Shown piece after piece: positions 9,802 through 20,200 of a stretch of DNA of 64,000 bases. The position numbers and the translations under genes are program-made. The notes below the pieces were generated by a model. That model made no database searches. It had not been told where the DNA came from and worked only from the letters and a program-made list of their open reading frames with translations. Each line of letters opens with the position of its first letter. Positions within the stretch are counted from its first letter, which is position 1. The DNA comes from Chondrosia reniformis (lineage: Eukaryota > Porifera > Demospongiae > Chondrillida > Chondrillidae), in the NCBI GenBank assembly GCA_947172415.1, contig OX359199.1:1886001-1950000 (forward strand), given 5' to 3'.

Positions 9802-12033
9802 ATGCAGTCTTTATACTGGTTTACTGTTGTAGCTTTCCCCTTGATAGCCCCAATATGGATTACCATGTCAAAAACTGCTTGCCCTTTGAGTTCACATCCC
9901 ACTCAAGAAAATATTACTAGCTTGGAAAATCTTGGGAGGAAAAGTGAATTTCTTTGTTACTTCAATTGGACCAATATGGACAAGTTTAAAAACAAGGTCC
10001 TGGATAGAATGAACAACAGACAGAAACGCTTTATTAGGTTCACTGTACCAGTAATAGGATATAATAATGAACACCTCAATATGAAAAATTACAATGGGCC
10101 ATTGACATGGATATGGATCCAGGACACTCAGGAATACATGGTACACTTTCCACACAATTTTGCAATCATATCCCTCAAAACCATGGGTATTATTACTGCC
10201 AACTGGGCAGTTGACTATGATCCTGTAGGAAGTCTTACATTGGGCAATTTCAGCCTAAAACCTAGGAGTGACGTTTTTAATGAGGATGACACGGTGGGTC
10301 ATTGTGATCCAGATTGTGTTAATGTGAATAAAAGCTGTGGTATTGGACGGTATGAGATAGAAGAGTTTTTGTTACATGTTACAAATAAATCTAAGTATGA
10401 TATAAAGAATCTCTGTCTTCAAGCACGTGAAGAATCCCTATTTAATAGTGTAAAGGAAGAGTATTTCCCTCATCAGGCGGTACCAAATTTAATCTATTAC
10501 TGGAAATTTCTGAAACTCTTTTATGGCAGAAGACCTTATTTTGGGTGCAGGGTCAATAAAAGGGATTACATTCTGTATTATTGTTTCAGCCAAAAAGATG
10601 GCTGTCAGGTTAAAATGCTTCTGAATAAGTTCTATATAATCCCAATAATTGCTTTGCTTCTCTTCTTATATTCTCCATTACTGATACATTACTTCCCTAG
10701 CACTCCTTTAAACGATGTAATTGGAGCTGAAATGTTTCCTTCATACAAGACACCATATTACTTTGGTAATTGTTTGAAATGCATACTGTGCTATTATCCA
10801 TGTCATCCTTTGTGGCAGCGAATAAGAAGATTGGTAGTTTTAACATTGCTTACATATACTTCTTTCGAGCTACATCACTTTTCCGCCAATTTAGCTAGCT
10901 ATATCTTCCTCTTCATGATAATTTGTTTCATAATAGCCAGTGTCATTCCAGAAAGTTTTAGTATGCATATTAAACCAGATTATCCAACCAAATTTCTATT
11001 TTGGGAACTGCCCCTTGGTTTGCTAAAGAAAGATGACACTCTAACTGAATATCAAAAACTTGCACATATAATGCAGGAAAGGATCTATCTCTTAGTAGAC
11101 AAGAGGTTTTGGGTTTTCTTGCGTGGGGAACTAAACCAACTAGTTAATAGTAATGATGAATACAAAGTTAGAATTCTACCAATCATTGCAGTTACTCCCA
11201 TTATTCTTCTTACTTGTCTCTACTGGTTTATTCCACTTCCATTCTTTTACATTGAATTTATACGTTCAATCTGGAGGGGAGGTGAAATTTTAGACATTAA
11301 ATCAGGAACTTTCTACATCGTGAGCAGTTTCATTTTTACCTGTTTTTTGAACTATGCTATGGTAATTGTACTTTATTGGTGCTATGCATTGTCTGAGATA
11401 TCAATGTTCACCTTTATGGGTGGAGCCATGACGCCACATATGGCTTTTCAGTACTTCCTGCTCCTGGCATCTGTTATAGCAGCCATATATGCCCTTGTAA
11501 GAAACTTTCATGAGTTAAATGAGCAAATAATGGACCAAATAATTAACATACTAAATGATAAAGATGTTTTTGAAACTTTTGCTCAAGAGGTCACTAATTG
11601 TTCCAATGGTGAAGTGGTTTTACATAGTGAAAAAGAAGGAAGAATCAAAAAAATAAAGGCAGAGGTAACTTCGAAAAACACTGATCACATTTTGTTTAAA
11701 AATGATACCATTACCAAATTTATAAACTTGAAAATGTATGAGGAGGTAGTGGAAGACTACAGACCCATTCGAAGACGGGTGTTTTTCATTGTTGTTAAAA
11801 TTATCTTGATGTTAGCCTACGGATTGGTAGCATTTTGGATTAAAAATGTTTTCCATCTGGAGGATAAGGTTGGCAATATTTTCAATCTAATAAGCAATGT
11901 AGCTATTGCTTTTGTACCAGGAGCACTACAATTTCTTGCCTATAAAAGTCACTTTGGAAAGAGAAAAAGTGACATTTTAAAAAGGCAAATTTATCAAGCA
12001 ATGGTGCACTATATTAAGAATTTGGATAACTAA
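9802..12033 (+). CDS. Polytopic membrane glycoprotein, unknown family, copy 1
   Basis: Single-exon ORF of 743 codons. The start follows a TTGTAG acceptor-like site at 9764-9769, so a 5'UTR intron is possible. A hydrophobic N-terminus (residues 1-22) could be a signal peptide. Residues 23-275 look extracellular: sequons NIT 37, NWT 55, NFS 149, NKS 176 and NKS 195, and many Cys. Strong hydrophobic segments lie near 277-298, 363-382, 457-485, 504-528, 548-568, 660-680 and 693-713, with a weaker one near 343-354. A charged, probably cytosolic stretch spans about 570-658 between the last two groups, and the C-tail is basic. This fits a plasma-membrane receptor, channel or transporter, but I recognise no family signature and assign no function. 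It is duplicated intact at 33618-35840. Confidence 0.85.
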   Translation: MQSLYWFTVVAFPLIAPIWITMSKTACPLSSHPTQENITSLENLGRKSEFLCYFNWTNMDKFKNKVLDRMNNRQKRFIRFTVPVIGYNNEHLNMKNYNGPLTWIWIQDTQEYMVHFPHNFAIISLKTMGIITANWAVDYDPVGSLTLGNFSLKPRSDVFNEDDTVGHCDPDCVNVNKSCGIGRYEIEEFLLHVTNKSKYDIKNLCLQAREESLFNSVKEEYFPHQAVPNLIYYWKFLKLFYGRRPYFGCRVNKRDYILYYCFSQKDGCQVKMLLNKFYIIPIIALLLFLYSPLLIHYFPSTPLNDVIGAEMFPSYKTPYYFGNCLKCILCYYPCHPLWQRIRRLVVLTLLTYTSFELHHFSANLASYIFLFMIICFIIASVIPESFSMHIKPDYPTKFLFWELPLGLLKKDDTLTEYQKLAHIMQERIYLLVDKRFWVFLRGELNQLVNSNDEYKVRILPIIAVTPIILLTCLYWFIPLPFFYIEFIRSIWRGGEILDIKSGTFYIVSSFIFTCFLNYAMVIVLYWCYALSEISMFTFMGGAMTPHMAFQYFLLLASVIAAIYALVRNFHELNEQIMDQIINILNDKDVFETFAQEVTNCSNGEVVLHSEKEGRIKKIKAEVTSKNTDHILFKNDTITKFINLKMYEEVVEDYRPIRRRVFFIVVKIILMLAYGLVAFWIKNVFHLEDKVGNIFNLISNVAIAFVPGALQFLAYKSHFGKRKSDILKRQIYQAMVHYIKNLDN

Positions 12034-14014
12034 ATTGTTTAATATATAGATATTTTAGCTAACTGTAATCTAACTAGACAATGTAGAACAAGTATATTTA
12101 GCTTTCCAATATGGCGTATAATTATAATCATTTATAATCATTTGTACATGGTAATTGTAATATCTACATATATCACAGTAAAAGTGAACTTCTTTATGAT
12201 AATCAAACCACATGCAATCATCATATAAAGAGAGAAAACATGCAAGAAGCATTGGGAATTGAACCCACAAGAGCTGGTTATGACTACCAGTACATATGTA
12301 AGTGTACATGTGTGTAAATAATTTCAATCCTATGTATGAAATGTCCACCTCACTGAAGAGGCTCATCAAGTCTTCCAATTGTGATTTTGTCACTTTCCTC
12401 CATTTTTTAGGTTCAATGTACAAGTAACAGTAAATGTGTATCTCCATATTCAGCAGATGGACAGAACTGTCTCTCTTCGCCTCCATTCTTAACTACTGCT
12501 TCAGAGTACTCTACAAAGCGCTATATACTGTTGTTATTCTTCCAAAATTCAAAGGTTGCATGATGTTGAATTGAATGATACATGGATCATTTACACTTGC
12601 ATGTTAAATTTGTGTAATCATTGTTCAAGGAAGAAGCTTTCAATGTTGTCACAGTGCTAGCTGTAAATGTACATAAAGAATATTGGTCATATGGGCCTAC
12701 ATGTGTATATCAGAGAGTACTATAGTAGCACTCTCTAAGCAGGGATGGTGCAAAAAATGGCTGCCCTATATATGTATAGTGCTTTATTATCAATATACAT
12801 TCTCACTCAAAGTACAATAGTAATCATCACTTGAACAGGCCTATGTTCTCCACTGTTTCACTTTCAGCTCTGAAAACTGATATATGTTGTATTAGAGAGG
12901 GACTGGTTTGGCTCCTAACACCACACTGCAGCAACGTATGAATGCGTCCAACCGAGAGGAATTTACTAGAAATATCTTGCTTGTTTAGTTACACTGAACT
13001 GAATTCTATAAATATACCTTGCTAACAGACTAGATGTAGTCTATAGCTTATTATAAAGTAAACACAAGCCACAATGATTTATATTACGAAAACGACAACT
13101 TTATAAACAACAAATAATACAGATCCTTAGTTTATGATAACAATCACGAATCTCATGAAATAGATGAAACATTCATTTTCAACACTCAATTACTGCCAAT
13201 ATAAAGGTTACTGCAGATATGAAGTGAGAATTGCATGGGGCTCTGTCGTAAATACAGTCTGCATTGGTGCACTTACATAGTACATAGAATCTAATATCTA
13301 GACGTACGTATGATAACAGACTAATTCCGGACTAATTTGTGGTTTACTGGATATACCTACCAAACACCATGACAAATGTGTTTTTAGTGTTTTGTCGCAA
13401 TTTCTTGTTCTTGTTTACTTTGAGTTGGATTTTGGAGGTAGGAAAAAAAGTTGCATATATATGAAATTTAAGTAATTTAACCATACACTTCTGTGTTTGG
13501 GCGCACCAAGCTGAAGTGGGAATGGTGTGCCCAAACACAGAAGTGTATGGTCAAGTGTCCACTGATACTCACATATTTGATGAATGTACGTATGTAGGTC
13601 ATGTGAACCCTACTGGTATCATGGTCGTGCTGACGATGATTGGTCCCACTCAGTATCACCAGATGGTCCTCAGTCAAGGCAACCTAAAATCAAAAGCAAA
13701 ATATATATGTGCTATACTATCTCTGTCTTAGTGACATGCCAAATTGCAAAATAAAACAGTATCTTGAAGTACCACATTGAAAACATAATAGATTGTATGC
13801 ATTGTTCATCTTATATTACTGCATCAATAACATATATCAGGAATTCCTCTAAACACGGGCAATCTTGTATTTACTTTAGCTTCTTGGGTCACTGTTGGTT
13901 TAGATAATGTAGATAATGTAGATGGTGTAGAGAGACACAGATCAGAGCAAAGGTAGGCAACCATATCTACACCTCTTAGATTCTACACCCATCTGTATGG
14001 TTCATTGCGTAACA
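12034..14014. other. Intergenic region upstream of kinesin copy 1
   Basis: About 2 kb. On the minus strand near 12247-12290 lies GGGTTCAATTCCC preceded by an anticodon-arm-like CTGGT...ACCAG. This resembles the 3' half of a tRNA, probably a relic or tRNA-derived SINE, because no D-arm or acceptor pairing is present. A 138-codon minus frame (12070-12486) spans it; it is shortened in copy 2, so I do not call it a gene. A long hairpin is at 13480-13551. A frame containing KIKQYLEVPH near 13742 has a stop in copy 1. Confidence 0.45.
13480..13551. repeat. Foldback element with 29-bp arms
   Basis: Bases 13480-13508 and 13523-13551 are reverse complements with a single G:T-type mismatch around a 14-base spacer; arms start ACCATACACTTCTGTG. 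Copy 2 (37087-37158) has one more arm substitution. A degraded relative lies at 8812-8890 and in copy 2 near 32637-32715. Long-stem hairpins of this type are foldback MITEs and can be processed as small-RNA precursors. Confidence 0.65.
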
Positions 14015-14110
14015 ACTATTGCGCAATAGTCGCCGCCATTAAGACACAAGTACCAACGTTACGTATAAATAGTGTTTTTGGCGGCTTTCGAGAGAGAAAG
14101 GCCTTTAAGG
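14015..14110 (+). promoter_or_regulatory. Kinesin promoter element: 16-bp palindrome plus YY1-like site
   Basis: ACTATTGCGCAATAGT at 14015-14030 is a perfect palindrome with the ATTGCGCAAT core of a C/EBP-type bZIP site. Directly after it GCCGCCATTA (14032-14041) is the reverse complement of a YY1-like ATGGCGGC motif. The start codon is at 14111. Both elements are unchanged in front of copy 2 (37635-37650) and copy 3 (55938-55953). Factor identity is inferred from motif similarity only. Confidence 0.5.
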
Positions 14111-14172
14111 ATGGATAAGCGGTGCAACATAACCGCTGCAGTAAGAGCAAGGCCCCCTTTCGAGTTAGTGTT

Positions 14173-14206
<34 letters not shown>

Positions 14207-17200
14207 CTGTACACCTGTTTAATTTTCTCACTGCAGACACGAATCCAGTGAACTCAATTTGGCGAAGTATACTTTTGGTGAGTTTACCATTCTTAAGTTG
14301 CCTGTGCATATTATGCGGGGGAACTTCTGCTCTTTTAGATCACGTGTTCACGGCAACGTCGGGAAACAGTCATGTTTATAACAGCGTAGGAAAGCCGATA
14401 GTGAAGTCCTTTCTAGAAGGATTTAATGGTAGGGTTTATGCCAAATAAAGCCACAATTATATGGTTTAAACTTTATAGTTTATCCTTTTTAGGAACCATC
14501 TTTGCATATGGCCAAACTGCCACTGGTAAGACGCACACTATAATGGGTAGCGAAACAGAACCTGGCATAATACCCTCCGCCATAATGGAAATTTTTGGTT
14601 ATATTGCTGAAATGGTGAGTTAATTGCACCTAATATTATTAAACTGATATACTTGGAAACACATGTATATTTCTTGCAGTCAGAGAAAAGGGAATTTATT
14701 ATAAGGCTGTCCTACCTTGAACTTTATAACGAAGTGAGACTGGGAATTGTGCACAACAGCATTGTACCATACATTGATTCTTTTTCGTGTATATACCCAA
14801 TGCCTTGTATTGATCTTACTGTAGCCATACATGTAAACACAAACTGCAATTTCATTTTACATAATAAAAGAGATACAACAATTGTGTAATGTTAATTTAC
14901 TTGCTTAATTAGATGCTGACTGACCTTTTGGATGCTACACCAAAGAAAGTTTCAATTATGACTAATCCAAAGGTAACACAAATACTTGTGTAAAACATGT
15001 CTTAGTATTCAACTTTTGCATGATGTGTAGTATGTAAATTTCACTATAGGGTGGAATTTTGATTTGTAACCTCTCAGAGTTTGTAGTTCAGAACAGTCAT
15101 GAGGCTTTAGAATATATAGGAATGGGAGAAGGCACGTTTTACTATATCCTAACTGAATGCATGTCTACATGGTTTACAAAAAACCCTAGTGATATCATTG
15201 TGTGTATATGTATAATTTGTAGATGCTAGAAGGGTTGCTTCTACAGTAATGAATGACCGAAGCTCCAGATCCCATGTTATCTTTAGGCTAATGCTGGAAA
15301 GCAAGGAGATAGGTGGGGATATGATTAAGATATCAGAATTGGTGAGTTGAGTTTACTGTTTGATATAAATTGATATGGTTATACGTATGTATGTATACCA
15401 ACTCAGCCTTTATATGCATTTGAGTTGCTTAAAGTGTGATTGTTACAATACATCTTAATTGCCAATAAATGGAAGCCTATAATTTTTATATCTTGGCAGA
15501 ACTATTATACCACTGTTAGGAAAATAAGTTATAACATGACTTTGAAAGCAAAGTATGTGCATGATTAAAGAATGTACGTAATGTATTAGTAGTAACGTTA
15601 CTAACACTAATTGTATATATGGTATGTAGAACCTTGTTGACTTAGCTGGAAGTGAAAGGGCCCACAGGTCCACTCAAAGTGACAGATTCAAAGAAGGAGT
15701 TAACATTAATCTAAGCCTCCTCCGCCTAGGCTGTATAATCAATCAACTTAGTAATGGAGAAAGGTGTGTATGCATTTGTGGGGAGACTCCTACTGAGGAA
15801 GCATTCATTTTGTGTAACCCTCATACACCTCCACCTGTGTGTACAGTAAGCAAGGGTTGTGAATATGTAAATCTTGTAATGGCCTGATTGGCTAGGTAAA
15901 TTTGACATGCTTAAATGTGATCACACTAGCCATAGAATGTAATAGCTTACAGCCACCTTAATTATTGTGTGACAAGAAAAGCACTCTAGACTGTATAATT
16001 GAGGTAGGATACCAGGGATTTCATCTAGCTTATCTTTAACTTGAGTGTCTGAAGGCACAGTCTGTAGGGTCTCAAAGATTGCTTTTTATTGTGTACTTAC
16101 GTACATATGTATGCCACAATAATATACTTATTTATTTGTAGTGGTATTACCTTCAGAGGATCTCAGCTTACCAGGCTCCTTCAGAATTCGATTGGTGGCA
16201 ATGCTAAAACATCAATCGTTTGTACAATAGCTCCAGCCATGTCTGAAGAAACGCTGAATACGTTGAATGTTAGTAACTGCATGCATATGATGGGTGACAG
16301 GTGGTGATGATATTGTTATTGTTGTAGAAGAGTAATTAATGTATACGTAGGTGATAATGTTAATTGAGAATGTCATTTGAAATCAGATCTAAGGCTGTCC
16401 ATTCTTCTACAAACACAACAACAACATCTCCACCACCTGTCACTAATCAACTACAGTACTTGAACACTAATTTATTCCTCCTTAGTTAATTGCTGATGAA
16501 GGCCTTTAGGTTGAAATGTTCTAAAGAATATCTTGTTGCCTGAACCTCATTAATCTATAATTCATTATGATTGTAACAAATACTTCATATCATTCATACA
16601 TACATATGTGCATAAAGAATTTTGTTTAAATAGACTTTGTTACTTAGCAATACTACTTTTGATGAAGTTCCTTGAGAGATCTTATCAAACAGTGGTGTAT
16701 GGATAAGCTTTAGTAATTTCATTTGTTCAATTGTGTATGTAGTTTGCTTCCAGAGCAATGAATATTAAAAACAGGCCAAAAGTGACAGAGGTACCCAAGG
16801 ATGAGGAGTCTCTGTTAAGACGTCTACACATCCTTCAAAAGGAAAATGATTACTTGAAGTTGGAGTGTGAAAGCAAACATGAATCCAATTCAGAAAACAT
16901 TTTAATGGTAACTATTTGAACAAATTTTTAACCTGTGTATAGGTGAATGTTCTGTCAACGCTCTTTAGATGCTACATGTATGCGTATGTACAGTAGTGAT
17001 TGAAATCCCTTAATCGTATTATATGCATGTTCTGCTATGGTAATATTTACTTGTGTGATTAATTTTGGTACTTGTGTGAGTACTATAATCAACAAATATG
17101 CTACAATGCTTTATAATTTGTGTAAATTAACATTTGTTAAGTAGTAATATGTATGTATTATAGTTGAAGGAGTCACTTATATCAAAAGATGCCGAAATAT

Positions 17201-20200
17201 TGATGCTACAGAGCGAAAGAGATGACATCATATGGGAAAAGGCAGAATTAGAGCGAAAACTGGAATTGGTAAAGATAGTAGTGTCAACCATGCATACGTA
17301 CTTATGTACATACATATGTATTTAGGTAATTATAGCTTCCTACTTTATATTGGTAATTGTTAAGGATTAATGTATATAGTGTAGGTACGTATATATGTAG
17401 CACGTTAGAAAGTCTGTTATGTGTACCGTATACATATTACGTATGTATGTCTCCAATGCACATGTGTATGTAATGTGTGGTGCATTTGTGACAGTGTAAG
17501 ATGTAGGTAGGAGTAAGGTTTCATATTGTATCCAGATCCTAGGAAGAACCAAAACCAGAGTTTCAAAGCAAGCCCTCAGAAGAGCATCATTTATGCCCAG
17601 GCCAATGTTTAGTGAAACATTCTTTGAAAGTGGTGATGAATTAGATGACATTTCAGGGTCACCAGAGAAGAACACTGACAACTCCGTATGTAATGTGTGG
17701 TGCATTTGTGACAGTATAAGATGTACGTAGGAGTAAGGTTTGATATTGTATCCAGATCCTAGGAAGAACCAAAACCAGAGTTTCAAAGCAAGCCCTCAGA
17801 AGAGCATCATTTATGCCCAGGCCAATGTTTAGTGAAACATTCTTTGAAAGTGGTGATGAATTAGATGACATTTCAGGGTCACCAGAGAAGAACACTGACA
17901 ATTCCGTAGCTACTCAAACTAATTTAATGCCAGCTGTAGACACTTCTGATGCTGCTACAGAAACGGCCTACCCCAATCCTGAGGTGGAAGTGGCAGCACT
18001 CATGAAGCAGTTACAGGAAAAAGACAACATTATAAGGGACATGAAACAAGAATATGAAGAGGTAGTATTTTATATATACAAGACAAGATTTGACCATAGT
18101 GTACGTAGATGATTTCTGGTGTATTTCTGGAGGGGATATACAGTGCAACCTTGATTATCCGAACCTCGTTTATCCGAACCTTTGTTTATCCGAACCCTCG
18201 TTTATCCGAATGAGCCCAGTGCATCTGCCATTTTAGTGTATACGGATATGGATAAACCGAGGTCGGATATACGAAGGCCTAAAGTATTACGGGGAATACG
18301 ATTTAGATGGGTTTGAGTTGATTTCGTTCGGTTGAACTATACATGCACATTTTATGTATTACCAACTTCATAAAGTTGATTTTTGTGGATTATTATTCTT
18401 TACTTAAGGCTCTTGAAATGGAGAAAAAGCAACAATCGGAAATAATTGCAGACCTCAATTCAGAAGTTGAAGAAAAAAAGACTGTTAGTCAGAATTAGTG
18501 CACTGTAGAGGTGCATGCTTAACTTAATAAGTCCCAGACTAGGGGGTAATACATGTATATAGAATAGAATAGAAATGGTAAATCTCATTACAAGGTCCCT
18601 CTTTATACCAGCCATGACCTATAGGGCTGTACCCATTGTAAACCAATAATAATAACAATAATAACAATTTCACTATATCAGTCAATGCAATTAAAATTGA
18701 AATATAGTGGAACAGCCATGAAAAGTAGTTATGACCCACTTCCTCAGACTTCTTTTAATTGGCAGATTATTTAGTGTAAATTGCATGTTTAATAATTATT
18801 TTGTCCCCAAAAAGGCTGATTAGTGGGTTGGTGGATTATCGAGATGACACTGTATTAACATTTTGTTTTGTACATACCAACTTATACACTTTAGTCAGAA
18901 GGTATCAGCAGTATAGTGAGTTCTTCTACGTATTTAGGAGACTGAAAAGCTTAAAATGTTTCTTGCTGATCATAAAATGGAAGTAGAAAGGCTAGAGGAG
19001 TTGAGAGTGCGATTTGAAAATGAACTTGACGAACAAGACGATAAGCTTGAAGTAAACATGCACATTTTATGTATTACCAACTTCATAAAGTTGATTTTTG
19101 TGTATTATTATTCTTTACTTAAGGCTCTTGAAATGGAGAAAAAGCAACAATCGGAAATAATTGCAGATCTCAATTCAGAAGTTGAAGAAAAAAAGACTGT
19201 TAGTCAGATAAAGTGCACTGTAGAGGTGCATGCTTAACTTAATAAGTCCCAGACTAGTGGGTAATACATGTATATAGATTAGAATAGAAATGGCAAATGT
19301 CATTACAAGGTCCCTGTTTATACCAGCCATGACCTATAGGGCTGTACCCATTGTAAAGCAATAATAATAACAATAATAACAATTTCACTCTATCAGTCAA
19401 TGCAATTAAAATTGAAATATAGTGGAACAGCCATGAAAATTAGTTATGACCCACTTCCTCAGACTTCTTTTAATTGGCAGATTATTTAGTGTAAATTGCA
19501 TGTTTAATAATTATTTTGTCCCCAAAAAGGCTGATTAGTGGGTTGGTGGATTATCGAGATGACACTGTATTAACATTTTGTTTTGTACATACCAACTTAT
19601 ACACTTTAGTCAGAAGGTATCAGCAGTATAGTGAGTTCTTCTATTTAGGAGACTGAAAAGCTTAAGATGTTTCTTGCTGATCATAAAATGGAAGTGGAAA
19701 GGCTAGAGGAGTTGAGAGTGCGATTTGAAAATGAACTTGACGAACAAGACGATAAGCTTGAAGTAAACATGCACATTTTATGTAATACCAACTTCATAAA
19801 GTTGATTTTTGTGTATTATTATTCTTTACTTAAGGCTCTTGAAACGGAGAAAAAGCAACAATCAAAAATCATTGCAGACCTTAATTCAGAACTTGAAGAA
19901 AAAAAGACTGTTAGTCAGATAAAGTGCACTGTAGAGGTGCATACTTAACTTAATAAGTCCCAGACTAGTGGGTAATACATGTATATAGATTAGAATAGAA
20001 ATGGCAAATGTCATTTCAAGGTCCCTCTTTATACCAGCCATGACCTATAGGGCTGTACCCATTGTAAACCAATAATAATAACAATAATAATAGCAATTTC
20101 ACTATATCAGTCAATGCAATTAAAATTGAAATATAGTGGAACAGCCATGAAAAGTAGTTATGACCCACTTCCTCAGACTTCTTTTTAATTAGCAGATTAT

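Noticed and set aside
12244..12295. Functional tRNA gene on the minus strand
   Set aside because: Only the T-arm and an anticodon-like stem are present; there is no D-arm or acceptor pairing, so at most a relic.
12070..12486. 138-codon minus-strand frame downstream of the membrane gene
   Set aside because: Split by an indel in copy 2 and overlapping a tRNA-like remnant; no domain or exon structure.
18539..18739. Minus-strand frames of ~66 codons recurring through the arrays ([11 protein letters not shown] type)
   Set aside because: They come from the repeated intron between exons B and A on the opposite strand; recurrence reflects the tandem repeat, not a gene family.
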